From NCBI GenBank assembly GCA_025935275.1, contig JAICVP010000023.1, positions 1 to 14,554 of the forward strand: 14,554 nt of DNA. Direction: 5' to 3'. Positions within the stretch are counted from its first letter, which is position 1, and every line of letters starts with the position of its first letter. The position numbers were made by a program, and so were the translations under genes. Shown one piece after another: positions 1 through 5,604 of the stretch. The notes under the pieces were generated by a model. That model saw nothing but the letters and a program-made list of their open reading frames with translations. It was not told where the DNA came from and did not search any database. This DNA is from Thermoleophilia bacterium. Its GTDB lineage: Bacteria > Actinomycetota > Thermoleophilia > Gaiellales > Gaiellaceae.

Positions 1-1
1 C

Positions 2-709
2 GACCTCGCCGTCGACGGAATCCTCTGGTCCGCGTTCGGCACGTCGGGCCAGCGCTGCACGGCGGCGAGCCGGGTCATCGTCGGCTCGAAGGTCTACGAG
101 CCGCTCCAGTCGAAGCTCGTCGAGCGCACGGAGAAGCTCAAGCTCGGCTACGGCCTCGAGGAGGACGTCGACGTCGGCCCGGTCATCAACGGCTCGGCGC
201 TCGAAAAGATCCACTCGTACACCGAGATCGGGCAGGGCGAAGGCGCGAAGCTCCTCACCGGCGGCGAGATCGCGACGGAGAACGGCCTGGACAAGGGCTT
301 CTTCTACCGGCCGACGATCTTCGGCGATGTCGATCCCGAGATGCGGATCGCGCAGGAGGAGATCTTCGGGCCCACGACCGCGCTCATCCGCGCGACCGAC
401 ATCGACGAGGCGATTCACGCTGCGAACTCTGTTGAGTTCGGGCTCTCGTCCTCGATCTTCACGCGTGATGTGAACAAGGCGTTCCGCGCGATGCGCGATC
501 TGAACACCGGGATCACGTACATCAACGCCGGAACGACCGGGGCGGAGGTTCATCTCCCGTTCGGCGGCACGAAGGCGACGGGGAACGGTCACCGCGAAGC
601 GGGGCAGGCCGCGCTCGACTTCTACACGGAGTGGAAGTCGATCTACGTCGACTACTCGGGCAAGCTGCAGCGCGCGCAGATCGACGAGTTCGAGAGTCCA
701 GCGCCGTAG
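2..709 (+). CDS. Aldehyde dehydrogenase family protein, 3' part only
   Basis: The gene enters from the left edge; 235 residues are visible and the start is missing. ALDH enzymes oxidise an aldehyde to the acid with NAD(P)+. The catalytic cysteine is seen in GTSGQRCTAASR (Cys at visible residue 19). The conserved EEIFGP motif follows (visible residues 119-124), then the C-terminal block LPFGGTKATGNGHREAG that closes the substrate and oligomerisation region. The glutamate general base would lie upstream of the window. The stretch around GAEVHLPFGGTKATGNG recalls semialdehyde-type ALDHs (ALDH7-like or related), but I cannot assign a substrate. There are no frame breaks, and it ends in TAG at 707-709. 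Family membership is near certain; the substrate is open. Confidence 0.95.
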   Translation, partial: DLAVDGILWSAFGTSGQRCTAASRVIVGSKVYEPLQSKLVERTEKLKLGYGLEEDVDVGPVINGSALEKIHSYTEIGQGEGAKLLTGGEIATENGLDKGFFYRPTIFGDVDPEMRIAQEEIFGPTTALIRATDIDEAIHAANSVEFGLSSSIFTRDVNKAFRAMRDLNTGITYINAGTTGAEVHLPFGGTKATGNGHREAGQAALDFYTEWKSIYVDYSGKLQRAQIDEFESPAP

Positions 710-805
710 GGGGCCACCCCACGCCTCCACCCGCTTTCGAGCGTAGCGATCGAGGGCGCAACCGTGTGTGGCCGGTCCGCGCAGGATCGCGCCGCTGTGC
801 GACGC

Positions 806-1183
806 CTATGTAAAGGTGAGGATGTGGAAGAGCTCGACGTCCAAACCGTGCTCGTTGAGCCGGGCAAGCTTCGCGATCCCGTCGCGCTCCTCGAAGCGGA
901 GGACGAGCTCCTCCGCCGTGTCGTCGGCGCCCTCGAGCTGGTCGAGCCGGAAGGCCAGCCGGCAGGTCTGCTCGCCGAGCGCGAACCCGAGCTCGGCCTC
1001 GACGTTGTTCCGCCGGTCGAACTCCGTCCCCTGCCGCAGCGAGAGCTCCCAGCCCTGGCGGGGCGTCACCCAGTCCTCGAGCGTTGCGGCGAGGATTGCG
1101 AGGTCCTCGTCGACGTCCACGTCCATGACGACGTCGTCGTACTCCTCGGGCGTCGGGCGCGGCCGGACCTGAAGTGATGCCAC
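806..1183 (-). CDS. Conserved-looking hypothetical protein, 125 aa
   Basis: I do not recognise this family. The protein is acidic and has a run of D/E residues near residues 14-28 (EEYDDVVMDVDVDEDLAIL). Its alternating strand/helix pattern suggests a small soluble domain, with no signal peptide or membrane span. The minus strand was chosen because codons here end strongly in G/C, whereas the opposite-strand frames read as low-complexity Arg/Leu shadows. The GTG at 1183 was chosen because GGAAGGACGGGG lies just upstream. A longer TTG start at 1300 would run deep into the divergent NIF3-like gene and is less likely. With the GTG start only about 34 bp separate it from the divergent gene, leaving little room for two separate promoters. 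Confidence 0.6.
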   Translation of the reverse strand: MASLQVRPRPTPEEYDDVVMDVDVDEDLAILAATLEDWVTPRQGWELSLRQGTEFDRRNNVEAELGFALGEQTCRLAFRLDQLEGADDTAEELVLRFEERDGIAKLARLNEHGLDVELFHILTFT

Positions 1184-1217
1184 GACCCCGTCCTTCCCGG
1201 CCTCCGAGGAGGGAAAC

Positions 1218-1526
1218 CTGAACCGTAAGCTCGTCGTGTTCGTTCCGCGCGAGTCACTCGACACCGTCCGGGACGCCCTCTTTGCCGCGGGCGCAGGCAA
1301 GATCGGCGACTACGAGCGCTGCTCCTGGTATGCGGCGGGCACGGGAACGTTCAAGGGGGGACCCGGCACGAGCCCGGCGCTCGGCGAGAGCGGGAGGGAG
1401 GAGCGCGTTTCCGAGCTCCGCCTCGAGACCGTCTTCCCGGAGGAGCGCCACGATGACATCATCGCCGCCCTCCGCGCCGCCCACCCGTACGAAGAGCCGG
1501 CTTTCGACGTCTACGCACTGTTGTGA
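1218..1526 (+). CDS. NIF3/YqfO C-terminal (CutA-like) stand-alone domain protein, probable CTG start
   Basis: About 102 residues, matching the CutA-like inserted domain of NIF3/YqfO proteins. It shows KLVVFVPRESLDTVRDALF, then GAGKIGDYERCSW, GTGTFKGGPGTSPALG and the ending LRAAHPYEEPAFDVYAL, which are the hallmark segments. In NIF3 this domain sits on the dinuclear-metal core; stand-alone copies have no established role. Start choice: the in-frame GTG at 1236 would cut off the first strand (NRKLV) and has no Shine-Dalgarno at the right distance. A strong GAGGAGGG (1206-1213) lies 4 nt before an in-frame CTG at 1218. No ATG, GTG or TTG lies in frame between the upstream stop at 1170 and 1236. 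The gene overlaps the RNase H-like gene by 4 nt (GTGA), so the two are probably translationally coupled. Confidence 0.8.
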   Translation: MNRKLVVFVPRESLDTVRDALFAAGAGKIGDYERCSWYAAGTGTFKGGPGTSPALGESGREERVSELRLETVFPEERHDDIIAALRAAHPYEEPAFDVYALL

Positions 1527-1933
1527 AGGCCCGTCTCTTCACTGATGGAGGCTCGCGCGGGAACCCCGGCCCCGCGGCGTCCGCCTACGTCCTCGAGGCG
1601 GAGGACGGCACCGTACTCGACGCGCGTGGTGAACCGATCGGCGTGGCGACGAACAACGTAGCGGAGTACCGTGCCCTCGTTGCCGGCCTCGCGAAGGCGG
1701 CCGAGCTCGGGATCGAGGAGCTCGAGGTCGTGTCCGACTCCGAGCTCCTGGTCAAGCAGATGCGCGGCGAGTACAAGATCAAGAACGCCGCGCTGATCGA
1801 TCTGTCCTTCGAGGCCAAGCGACACGAACGGCAGATCACGTCCGTCCGCTACACGGCTGTGCGGCGCGAGCACAACGAACTCGCCGATCGCCTCGTGAAC
1901 GACGCCCTGGATCAGGAAGCCAAGCGGCTATAA
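1523..1933 (+). CDS. Ribonuclease HI family protein
   Basis: 136 residues, a single RNase H fold. RNase HI cleaves the RNA strand of RNA-DNA hybrids in the cytoplasm. The acidic catalytic set is complete: Asp8 in FTDGGSRGNPGPAA, Glu48 in NNVAEYRAL, Asp72 in VSDSELLVKQ, and Asp122 in NELADRLVN. The length and the compact form lacking the basic protrusion fit the actinobacterial/archaeal-type single-domain enzymes (often annotated reverse-transcriptase-like), rather than E. coli RnhA. It starts at GTG 1523, inside the stop of the preceding gene, and ends with TAA at 1931-1933, where the last bases also form the -10 box of the downstream tRNA-Gly. Whether it is the cell's main RNase HI cannot be told from the window. 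Confidence 0.9.
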   Translation: MKARLFTDGGSRGNPGPAASAYVLEAEDGTVLDARGEPIGVATNNVAEYRALVAGLAKAAELGIEELEVVSDSELLVKQMRGEYKIKNAALIDLSFEAKRHERQITSVRYTAVRREHNELADRLVNDALDQEAKRL

Positions 1934-1934
1934 T
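1929..1934 (+). promoter_or_regulatory. Perfect TATAAT -10 box for tRNA-Gly
   Basis: TATAAT at 1929-1934 ends 10 nt before the mature tRNA 5' end, so transcription would begin only a few bases ahead of it. It overlaps the RNase H stop codon (TAA 1931-1933). No convincing -35 was found: the best hexamer at about 1907-1912 (CTGGAT) is a weak match at 16-bp spacing. Confidence 0.6.
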
Positions 1935-1944
1935 CGGCGGGCTC

Positions 1945-2018
1945 GCGGATGTAGCTCAGTTGGCTAGAGCGTCTGCTTGCCATGCAGAAGGTCGTGGGTT
2001 CGAGTCCCATCATCCGCT
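1945..2018 (+). tRNA. tRNA-Gly (anticodon GCC)
   Basis: A 74-nt cloverleaf: acceptor GCGGATG/CATCCGC, D arm GCTC/GAGC, anticodon stem TCTGC/GCAGA with loop TTGCCAT (anticodon GCC), T arm GTGGG-TTCGAGT-CCCAT and discriminator T. No CCA is encoded. Its 3' part from the anticodon loop onward is repeated exactly at 5332-5375, so this copy appears to have its 3' half supplied by the integrated element to its right. Confidence 0.97.
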
Positions 2019-2020
2019 CC
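1977..2020 (+). repeat. Left attachment repeat (44 bp)
   Basis: Identical to 5332-5375, with the first mismatches on either side at 1976/5331 and 2021/5376. It starts at the anticodon loop of tRNA-Gly and runs 2 nt past its 3' end. Confidence 0.9.
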
Positions 2021-2025
2021 TCGAG

Positions 2026-2047
2026 ACCCGCTGGAAACGGCGGGTTT
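2026..2047 (+). terminator. Weak terminator-like hairpin after tRNA-Gly
   Basis: ACCCGC (2026-2031) pairs with GCGGGT (2040-2045) around an 8-nt loop, followed by a short TT and then CCGT. The stem is short and the T tract poor, so termination would be weak. It belongs to the inserted side of the junction. Confidence 0.4.
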
Positions 2048-2063
2048 CCGTGTTCTCGGACGT

Positions 2064-2315
2064 TTGCCCAATACTGAGTCATCCGCAGAGGCCTTGTCGG
2101 ACGATGAGCTTGCCGACTATGAGCAGCTACGACAGCTGGTCTCGCCTGAAACCAGCCTCGCCATATTGGATGACTTTGCGAATGGCTATTTCCGACCGCT
2201 ACGAACCCTTGGCGCAAGCTTCGGCGTCAGCGGCGCGAAGAAGTGCGCGCGCCTGGACAGGCAGGGCGCCTTGCGGCGCCCTCGCCTGAACGATCGTGCG
2301 GTCGGTTGCCTCTAA
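2064..2315 (+). CDS. Doubtful small ORF just inside the left attachment site
   Basis: From a TTG at 2064 (or 2094) the frame reads about 83 residues. The first half looks protein-like and acidic (LSDDELADYEQLRQLVSPET, then SLAILDDFANGYFRPLRTLG). The second half is Arg-rich and looks like non-coding read-through. Base composition is visibly less GC-rich than the flanking genes. There is no good ribosome-binding site. It may be the remnant of a foreign gene that has lost its true 3' end. It overlaps the stop of the convergent cupin gene by 3 nt. I cannot assign a family. Confidence 0.25.
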   Translation: MPNTESSAEALSDDELADYEQLRQLVSPETSLAILDDFANGYFRPLRTLGASFGVSGAKKCARLDRQGALRRPRLNDRAVGCL

Positions 2316-2818
2316 GGGCAGGCCGGTTCGGCCGGGATGAACAGGTCTCCCTCGGTCGGTGCTCGGAAGAATGTCGCCACGAGCACGGTTGGCTCGTCGC
2401 CGCCGTTGAAGGCCGTGTGGACGTGACCCTTTCCGAGATCGATGAAGGCCGTTCCCGCCCGGTACCGGACTCCCGCGCAGTTGTGCTCGTCCACGTAGGT
2501 GAACTCGCCAGAAACGACGTTGACCACAACCGGACCGCGATGCGAGTGCCAGGGGAACTGCGCGCCCGGCTGGACAACGAACCGGACGGTCACGGTCCGG
2601 GATGGGTGCCGGATCCTGACGACTTCTCTCGTTCCGTCACGGATCACCGCGATTCGCATCCTGATCGTGTCGGGGAAGTGCGCTCGACCGCTCAGGGGCT
2701 CGGCTGTGATCGGCGCCGGAGGCTCAGACCCCCCGGCAGCGGGCACTCCGATCAGCACAAGAATTGAGGCGGCGGCCACAGCAATTCCCGCGATCGCCGC
2801 AAGTCTCTTTCGCGTCAT
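2312..2818 (-). CDS. Secreted cupin-domain protein
   Basis: 168 residues. The start is ATG at 2818, chosen because AAGGAGG lies 5 nt upstream; a longer start at 2854 lacks this. Residues 1-30 form a signal peptide (basic MTRKR, hydrophobic core, small residues before SEPPAP), so the protein is exported or membrane-tethered. One cupin barrel follows. Motif 1 contains His91 and His93 (FPWHSHRGP) with a later Glu105 (VSGEF), and motif 2 contains His132 and His134 (GKGHVHTAFNGG), giving a plausible metal site. Cupins of this size may be enzymes or small-ligand binders; substrate unknown. It lies in the island, reads leftward and has no obvious operon partner. Confidence 0.85.
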   Translation of the reverse strand: MTRKRLAAIAGIAVAAASILVLIGVPAAGGSEPPAPITAEPLSGRAHFPDTIRMRIAVIRDGTREVVRIRHPSRTVTVRFVVQPGAQFPWHSHRGPVVVNVVSGEFTYVDEHNCAGVRYRAGTAFIDLGKGHVHTAFNGGDEPTVLVATFFRAPTEGDLFIPAEPACP

Positions 2819-3073
2819 GTCCGCCTCCTTACCATTGATGGTGACACTCCGCACGATTCGCGGGGTCCATCAACCCACGCGCCGCGAAGCCTGTCAAGCA
2901 CCAGCCGGGAACCCCCCAAAAAGACTCTGAAAGAAGAGCATCCCGAGCGTGTCGAGCGGCGCTGGATAACGGCCCCTCACCGTGTAAGCTCCTCCGGGCC
3001 GTCGTCGCTCGGCTGCTCGGGCGGAAGGCCTTAGGCGCTCTCGCTCCCACCGCGCCGACGTTGCCACGCTGCT

Positions 3074-3526
3074 TCAAGAAACGATCGGAGCGAGCCCTAA
3101 TTCGAGAAGCTCCTTCAGGTGACCAAGACTTGCCTCGAGCTCGCGGCCAGCCATGGATGTGAAGAGGGGCTCCGCGATCTTGAAGAACCCACGTGGCTCT
3201 ACGTAGCCCGTTGCAGTGAGCTTGGTCGCGCCGTCGAGCGACTCGAGGGTGTACGAGCCGCTCATAGGGGCCCCGCCCGCCACCATCTTGAAGGCGGACC
3301 TTCGTGTCGGCTCGAACTCGGTGATCTCCTTCGTCATCTCCACCTGGATCCCAAGAAATCTGCGCCGCTCCCGGATGTGGGTGCCGACGCGCAGGGGGCC
3401 GTCGTCCACCTGGCTGGACTCGATCAACGTCGTCTGCCAGGAGGCATCGTTTCGAGGGTCGTGGACGAAGTTGAAGACTTCGTCGACGGGCCGATCGATC
3501 ACGATGCTGCGCTCGATCTTGCTCAC
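3074..3526 (-). CDS. SRPBCC (polyketide cyclase/START-like) family protein
   Basis: 150 residues, the usual length for a single SRPBCC domain, which forms a deep hydrophobic ligand cavity. The opening SKIERSIVIDRPVDEVFNFV is the typical first strand and helix. It is followed by DPRNDASWQTTLIE, a central GTHIRERRRFLG strand pair, and a long C-terminal helix (REL...LGHLKELLELG). It starts at GTG 3526 with GAAAGG about 10 nt upstream. There is no signal peptide, so it is cytoplasmic. Members bind lipids, polyketides or other hydrophobic molecules, or act in stress protection; this one has no partner gene that narrows the role. It is divergent from the small-ORF pair at 3731-4131. Confidence 0.85.
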   Translation of the reverse strand: MSKIERSIVIDRPVDEVFNFVHDPRNDASWQTTLIESSQVDDGPLRVGTHIRERRRFLGIQVEMTKEITEFEPTRRSAFKMVAGGAPMSGSYTLESLDGATKLTATGYVEPRGFFKIAEPLFTSMAGRELEASLGHLKELLELGLAPIVS

Positions 3527-3730
3527 ACCCTGAACCCTTTCCGGCCGTTCGGACTATAAGCCGAGCCGGAACGCTTGCGAAAGGGCGGCGGCTCGCGGGG
3601 AGAGAAATCCCTGGCTGCGCGGGAGTCGCCGGGCTTCGTTTCCTCAAACGACCCCAAGGACGTTTGGCTCGCCCAGTGGCGCGGGTAGTCTGCACGAATC
3701 GAGGACGCGACAAACAGCCGAGAGAAGGCC

Positions 3731-3886
3731 CTGCTGACGATCCTGATCGCCACTGGCGAGAAGGCCATCGAAGCCTTTCATGCGAGCGCGAATCCGGTCG
3801 ACAGCGATTTTGTATTGGAACTGGAACGGGTCATCGAGCGGTCACGCAAGGAGCTTTTGGCCCTTGCGGAAGCCAACGCCACATAG
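3731..3886 (+). CDS. Possible small ORF without a standard start codon
   Basis: The frame open after TAG at about 3689 gives a helical, amphipathic peptide (LLTILIATGEKAIEAF, then VLELERVIERSRKELLALAE) ending in TAG at 3884-3886. This looks like real protein. No ATG, GTG or TTG is in frame ahead of the conserved-looking part. CTG codons at 3731 and 3734 follow GAGAAGG closely and are the only apparent start candidates. A possible weak promoter lies upstream (TTGGCT, 16 nt, TAGTCT around 3664-3691). It may instead be a 5'-truncated gene. It sits 14 nt before the next small gene on the same strand. Confidence 0.35.
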   Translation: MLTILIATGEKAIEAFHASANPVDSDFVLELERVIERSRKELLALAEANAT

Positions 3887-3900
3887 CTGAGAGACATCCC

Positions 3901-4131
3901 GTGGAGGAGCCGGGACAGAGGACGGACCGAGCCCATCGTTCGCAGCTGATGGCTGAAGTCAACGATCGAATCTTCGAGATCAGCCAGCTGCACAGCGAAG
4001 ATTGCGAGTTCGTGTGTGAGTGCAGCAACGAGAGCTGCGTGGACACGCTCCAGTTGACACTGAAGGAATACGCCGTCCTGAAGGCGCAGCCAGATCGGCC
4101 GCTCTTGAAGCTTCCCGGGCATCCGGGCTGA
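3901..4131 (+). CDS. Small Cys-rich CEC-motif protein, probably C-terminally truncated
   Basis: 76 residues from GTG 3901. Four cysteines (35, 39, 41, 46) lie in EDCEFVCECSNESCVDTLQL, followed by LTLKEYAVLKAQP and PGH. I recall this FxCEC...C...LTLxEYExVR...PGH pattern from small actinobacterial proteins and from tails of signalling proteins. The role is not established; the cysteines could bind a metal. Members I recall continue well past PGH, whereas this one stops 2 residues after it, so the 3' end may have been cut at a junction with the neighbouring HNH fragment at 4143. It may be co-transcribed with the small ORF ending at 3886. Confidence 0.6.
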   Translation: MEEPGQRTDRAHRSQLMAEVNDRIFEISQLHSEDCEFVCECSNESCVDTLQLTLKEYAVLKAQPDRPLLKLPGHPG

Positions 4132-4142
4132 CCCGGCAGGCG

Positions 4143-4455
4143 TCACCACTTCCGCGACACCGCCCGGTCTCCCACGAACGCATACAGCGTCCTGCGCTTC
4201 CTCTCCGCTCTGTGGGTTGCAGTGGCCCGATTGCACCTACGATGCGACGGCCCGAGGTAGCCGGTTCTGTCTGGTTTGATTCAGATCCCAGGGCTCATCG
4301 GCCCAGATGACGCCACGACAGCGAGCACAGCGCGCTCCGTTCTCGGCAATCTCGGCAGCCCAGAGCTTGCGGAGGCGCTTGTGCTCGGATCCGTATCCCC
4401 TGGCTAGCCGGCGCAGACGTCTGGAATTGCCGTCCCTGTTGAGAAAACGACCCAA
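4143..4455 (-). pseudogene. Frameshifted HNH endonuclease gene
   Basis: Read leftward, the first frame gives RGYGSEHKRLRKLWAAEI, then CARCRGVIWADEPWDL. This is the N-terminal half of a phage/actinobacterial-type HNH nuclease with its CxxC zinc knuckle. At about 4264-4272 the match moves to another frame: GYLGPSHRRCNRATATHRA, continuing to an ending SRKW and TGA at 4143-4145. That is the expected second half with the HRRCNRAT motif. One extra base explains the break. The GH(D/N)D motif expected after PWDL is replaced by NQTR, so the first catalytic histidine is missing as well. The 5' end is uncertain; TTG at 4455 is the outer guess. Fully decayed gene within the island. Confidence 0.75.
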
Positions 4456-4498
4456 CTGAGCTAGTTCTTCAGCGCGCCGGTGCCGACAAGCTACCTGG

Positions 4499-4933
4499 GT
4501 GCGCAAAGCCATCCTCATCACGTTTGCCGTAGTCGCGGCCGCGGTCGTATTTCCTTTCGCCGCCATGATCGCCTTGGAAGCGTTCGACTCCGTGACGGGC
4601 GGGTGTAGCGAGGGTGAGCTGCACGTGTTCCGCGAGTTCCCGCAATATGGCGGTCGACAGCTCGAGCCCGAATACAGCGGCAGCAACGGCTGCTTCGTCG
4701 CGCTTACCACCGAAGATCCACCCGAGCGCGTGCTGGCGCACTACCGGAAGGAACTGACGGGCCGCGGCTGGACGCTCGATCGCCAGCCGCCCCCTGTTGA
4801 GGCTGCGGAGGGACAAACGGCGGGCGGAGGTCTGAGCGCGTCCCGGGGAGGCTACGGCTACGAGGTGCTCCTAGAATCGCCCACGCGGGACGGAACCTCG
4901 GTCGTGGTGTACGTCGTCGAGCGGGGTTCCTAA
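4499..4933 (+). CDS. Membrane-anchored hypothetical protein
   Basis: 144 residues from GTG 4499. Residues 3-28 (KAILITFAVVAAAVVFPFAA and on) form one hydrophobic N-terminal span that would act as signal anchor. The rest is a soluble extracytoplasmic domain with two cysteines (residue 36 and in SNGCFVALTT) that could form a disulfide. The segment PPERVLAHYRKELTGRGW resembles the helix found in small secreted proteins annotated only as hypothetical. There is no strong ribosome-binding site before the GTG. It lies in the island, divergent from the broken HNH gene and convergent with the truncated lipoprotein copy. No function assigned. Confidence 0.65.
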   Translation: MRKAILITFAVVAAAVVFPFAAMIALEAFDSVTGGCSEGELHVFREFPQYGGRQLEPEYSGSNGCFVALTTEDPPERVLAHYRKELTGRGWTLDRQPPPVEAAEGQTAGGGLSASRGGYGYEVLLESPTRDGTSVVVYVVERGS

Positions 4934-4956
4934 AGGCCCTCGAAACAAGGTCTTTC

Positions 4957-5214
4957 CTACGGCACGTATTGCTGGTCGATCGAGCGCACGGTGTCGACCT
5001 CGATGAGGATCCAGACGCCGGTGTCCAGCGGCTCCCAGAGCGGATGGCCGAGCGGATTGCCGCCGTTGACGATCTTCGCGAGCTGCGCCACCGTGATCTC
5101 GGTCCCGTCAACGCCCTCCGCCAGCACCGTCACGTGCGCATCGCCAGGCACCGTGTAGGTGAAGAGCCTGTCGCCCTCGTCGACCACGTAACAGTCGTTC
5201 GCCACCTCGCCCGA
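4957..5214 (-). pseudogene. Truncated copy of the lipoprotein gene 3' end
   Basis: This 258-bp stretch matches 7076-7333 with about 15 mismatches by hand count (roughly 94%). It encodes the last 85 or so residues (ANDCYVVDEGDRLFTYTVPG to SIDQQYVP) of the 192-residue lipoprotein encoded at 7076-7654. The signal peptide, lipobox and N-terminal half are absent; identity stops abruptly near 5214. An open frame continues to 5298 through unrelated sequence, but its N-terminus is unlike the family and has no export signal. A short degenerate match also extends past the stop codon (GTCTTTC at 4950-4956). It lies inside the right end of the tRNA-Gly element. Confidence 0.8.
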
Positions 5215-5232
5215 CATCTCAGGAAATAACGG

Positions 5233-5318
5233 GTGGCACCCCCTGGCAGCAACTACTGCGGCCTGCGCAAAACCCGCATAAAAAACTGCGGTTGGCACCT
5301 AGAGGCACCCCTGGCACT
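5233..5318. repeat. Cluster of TGGCAC-type short repeats beside the right attachment site
   Basis: Five similar octamers occur: GTGGCACC (5233), CTGGCAGC (5243), TTGGCACC (5292), GAGGCACC (5302) and CTGGCACT (5311). They end 14 bp before the attachment repeat. Direct short repeats next to an att core are what integrase arm-binding sites look like; that role is inferred. A bulged hairpin (AACCCGCA/TGCGGTT, 5271-5293) lies between the two groups and could be a terminator remnant of a lost integrase gene. Confidence 0.4.
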
Positions 5319-5331
5319 CGCCTGAACCGAA

Positions 5332-5375
5332 TTGCCATGCAGAAGGTCGTGGGTTCGAGTCCCATCATCCGCTCC
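5332..5375 (+). repeat. Right attachment repeat: tRNA-Gly 3' fragment
   Basis: Exact copy of 1977-2020. No D arm or 5' acceptor strand precedes it, so it cannot make a tRNA. It is followed directly by a strong terminator, consistent with being the original 3' end of the chromosomal tRNA gene before insertion. Confidence 0.9.
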
Positions 5376-5383
5376 ATTGAAAG

Positions 5384-5404
5384 CCCCGCTTCAGGCGGGG
5401 TTTT
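5384..5404 (+). terminator. Rho-independent terminator after the tRNA fragment
   Basis: CCCCGC (5384-5389) pairs with GCGGGG (5395-5400) around loop TTCAG and is followed by TTTT. It was probably the tRNA-Gly terminator before the element inserted. Confidence 0.75.
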
Positions 5405-5604
5405 CGCTAACTAGATGAGAGCCAGGGTCTCGAGGTGCAAGCCGGGTCCGCAAGCGTCTCCCGCAGCTGGACGCGGTTTTCAGCCTACGAACCCCCAGGG
5501 CCACTGCCTAGCGTGTCCCGAGGGCCTGCGGCGGACCCCAAGTGTCATCCACTCTGATCCGTCTACGCGGTGTCGAGGGTGCTTCGAGGGGGTACCGGGG
5601 TCAG

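Larger units (their letters stand above)
1977..5375. mobile_element. Integrated element or genomic-island remnant at tRNA-Gly
   Basis: It is bounded by a 44-bp perfect direct repeat (1977-2020 and 5332-5375) covering the tRNA-Gly sequence from the anticodon loop to the 3' end. The left copy completes an intact tRNA; the right copy is a 3' fragment followed by a strong terminator, which is probably the tRNA's original one. Tyrosine-recombinase elements are known to insert at anticodon-loop sites and restore the tRNA in this way. Inside are a cupin, a SRPBCC protein, small unknown genes, a broken HNH gene and a partial lipoprotein gene. No integrase, excisionase or replication gene is visible, so the element has either lost its recombinase or relied on one in trans. 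Confidence 0.8.

Noticed and set aside
764..1177. Plus-strand 137-residue ORF
   Set aside because: It is antisense to the better-supported minus-strand 125-residue gene and has the Leu/Arg/Val-rich look of a shadow frame.
1977..2060. Plus-strand ORF start MPCRRSWVRVPSSAP
   Set aside because: It is the sense-strand read-through of the tRNA 3' half; only the part after about 2064 could be meaningful.
1912..2217. Minus-strand ORF containing MGLEPTTFCMASRRSSQL across the tRNA
   Set aside because: This is the well-known spurious translation of the antisense strand of a tRNA gene, not a protein.
2863..2895. Inverted repeat TTCGCGG/CCGCGAA upstream of the cupin gene
   Set aside because: Seven-base arms 18 nt apart in GC-rich DNA are expected by chance; there is no regulator nearby to support an operator.
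2829..3713. Minus-strand 294-residue ORF over the SRPBCC gene
   Set aside because: It is Arg/Pro-rich with no domain, and fully overlaps the clearly coding SRPBCC frame.
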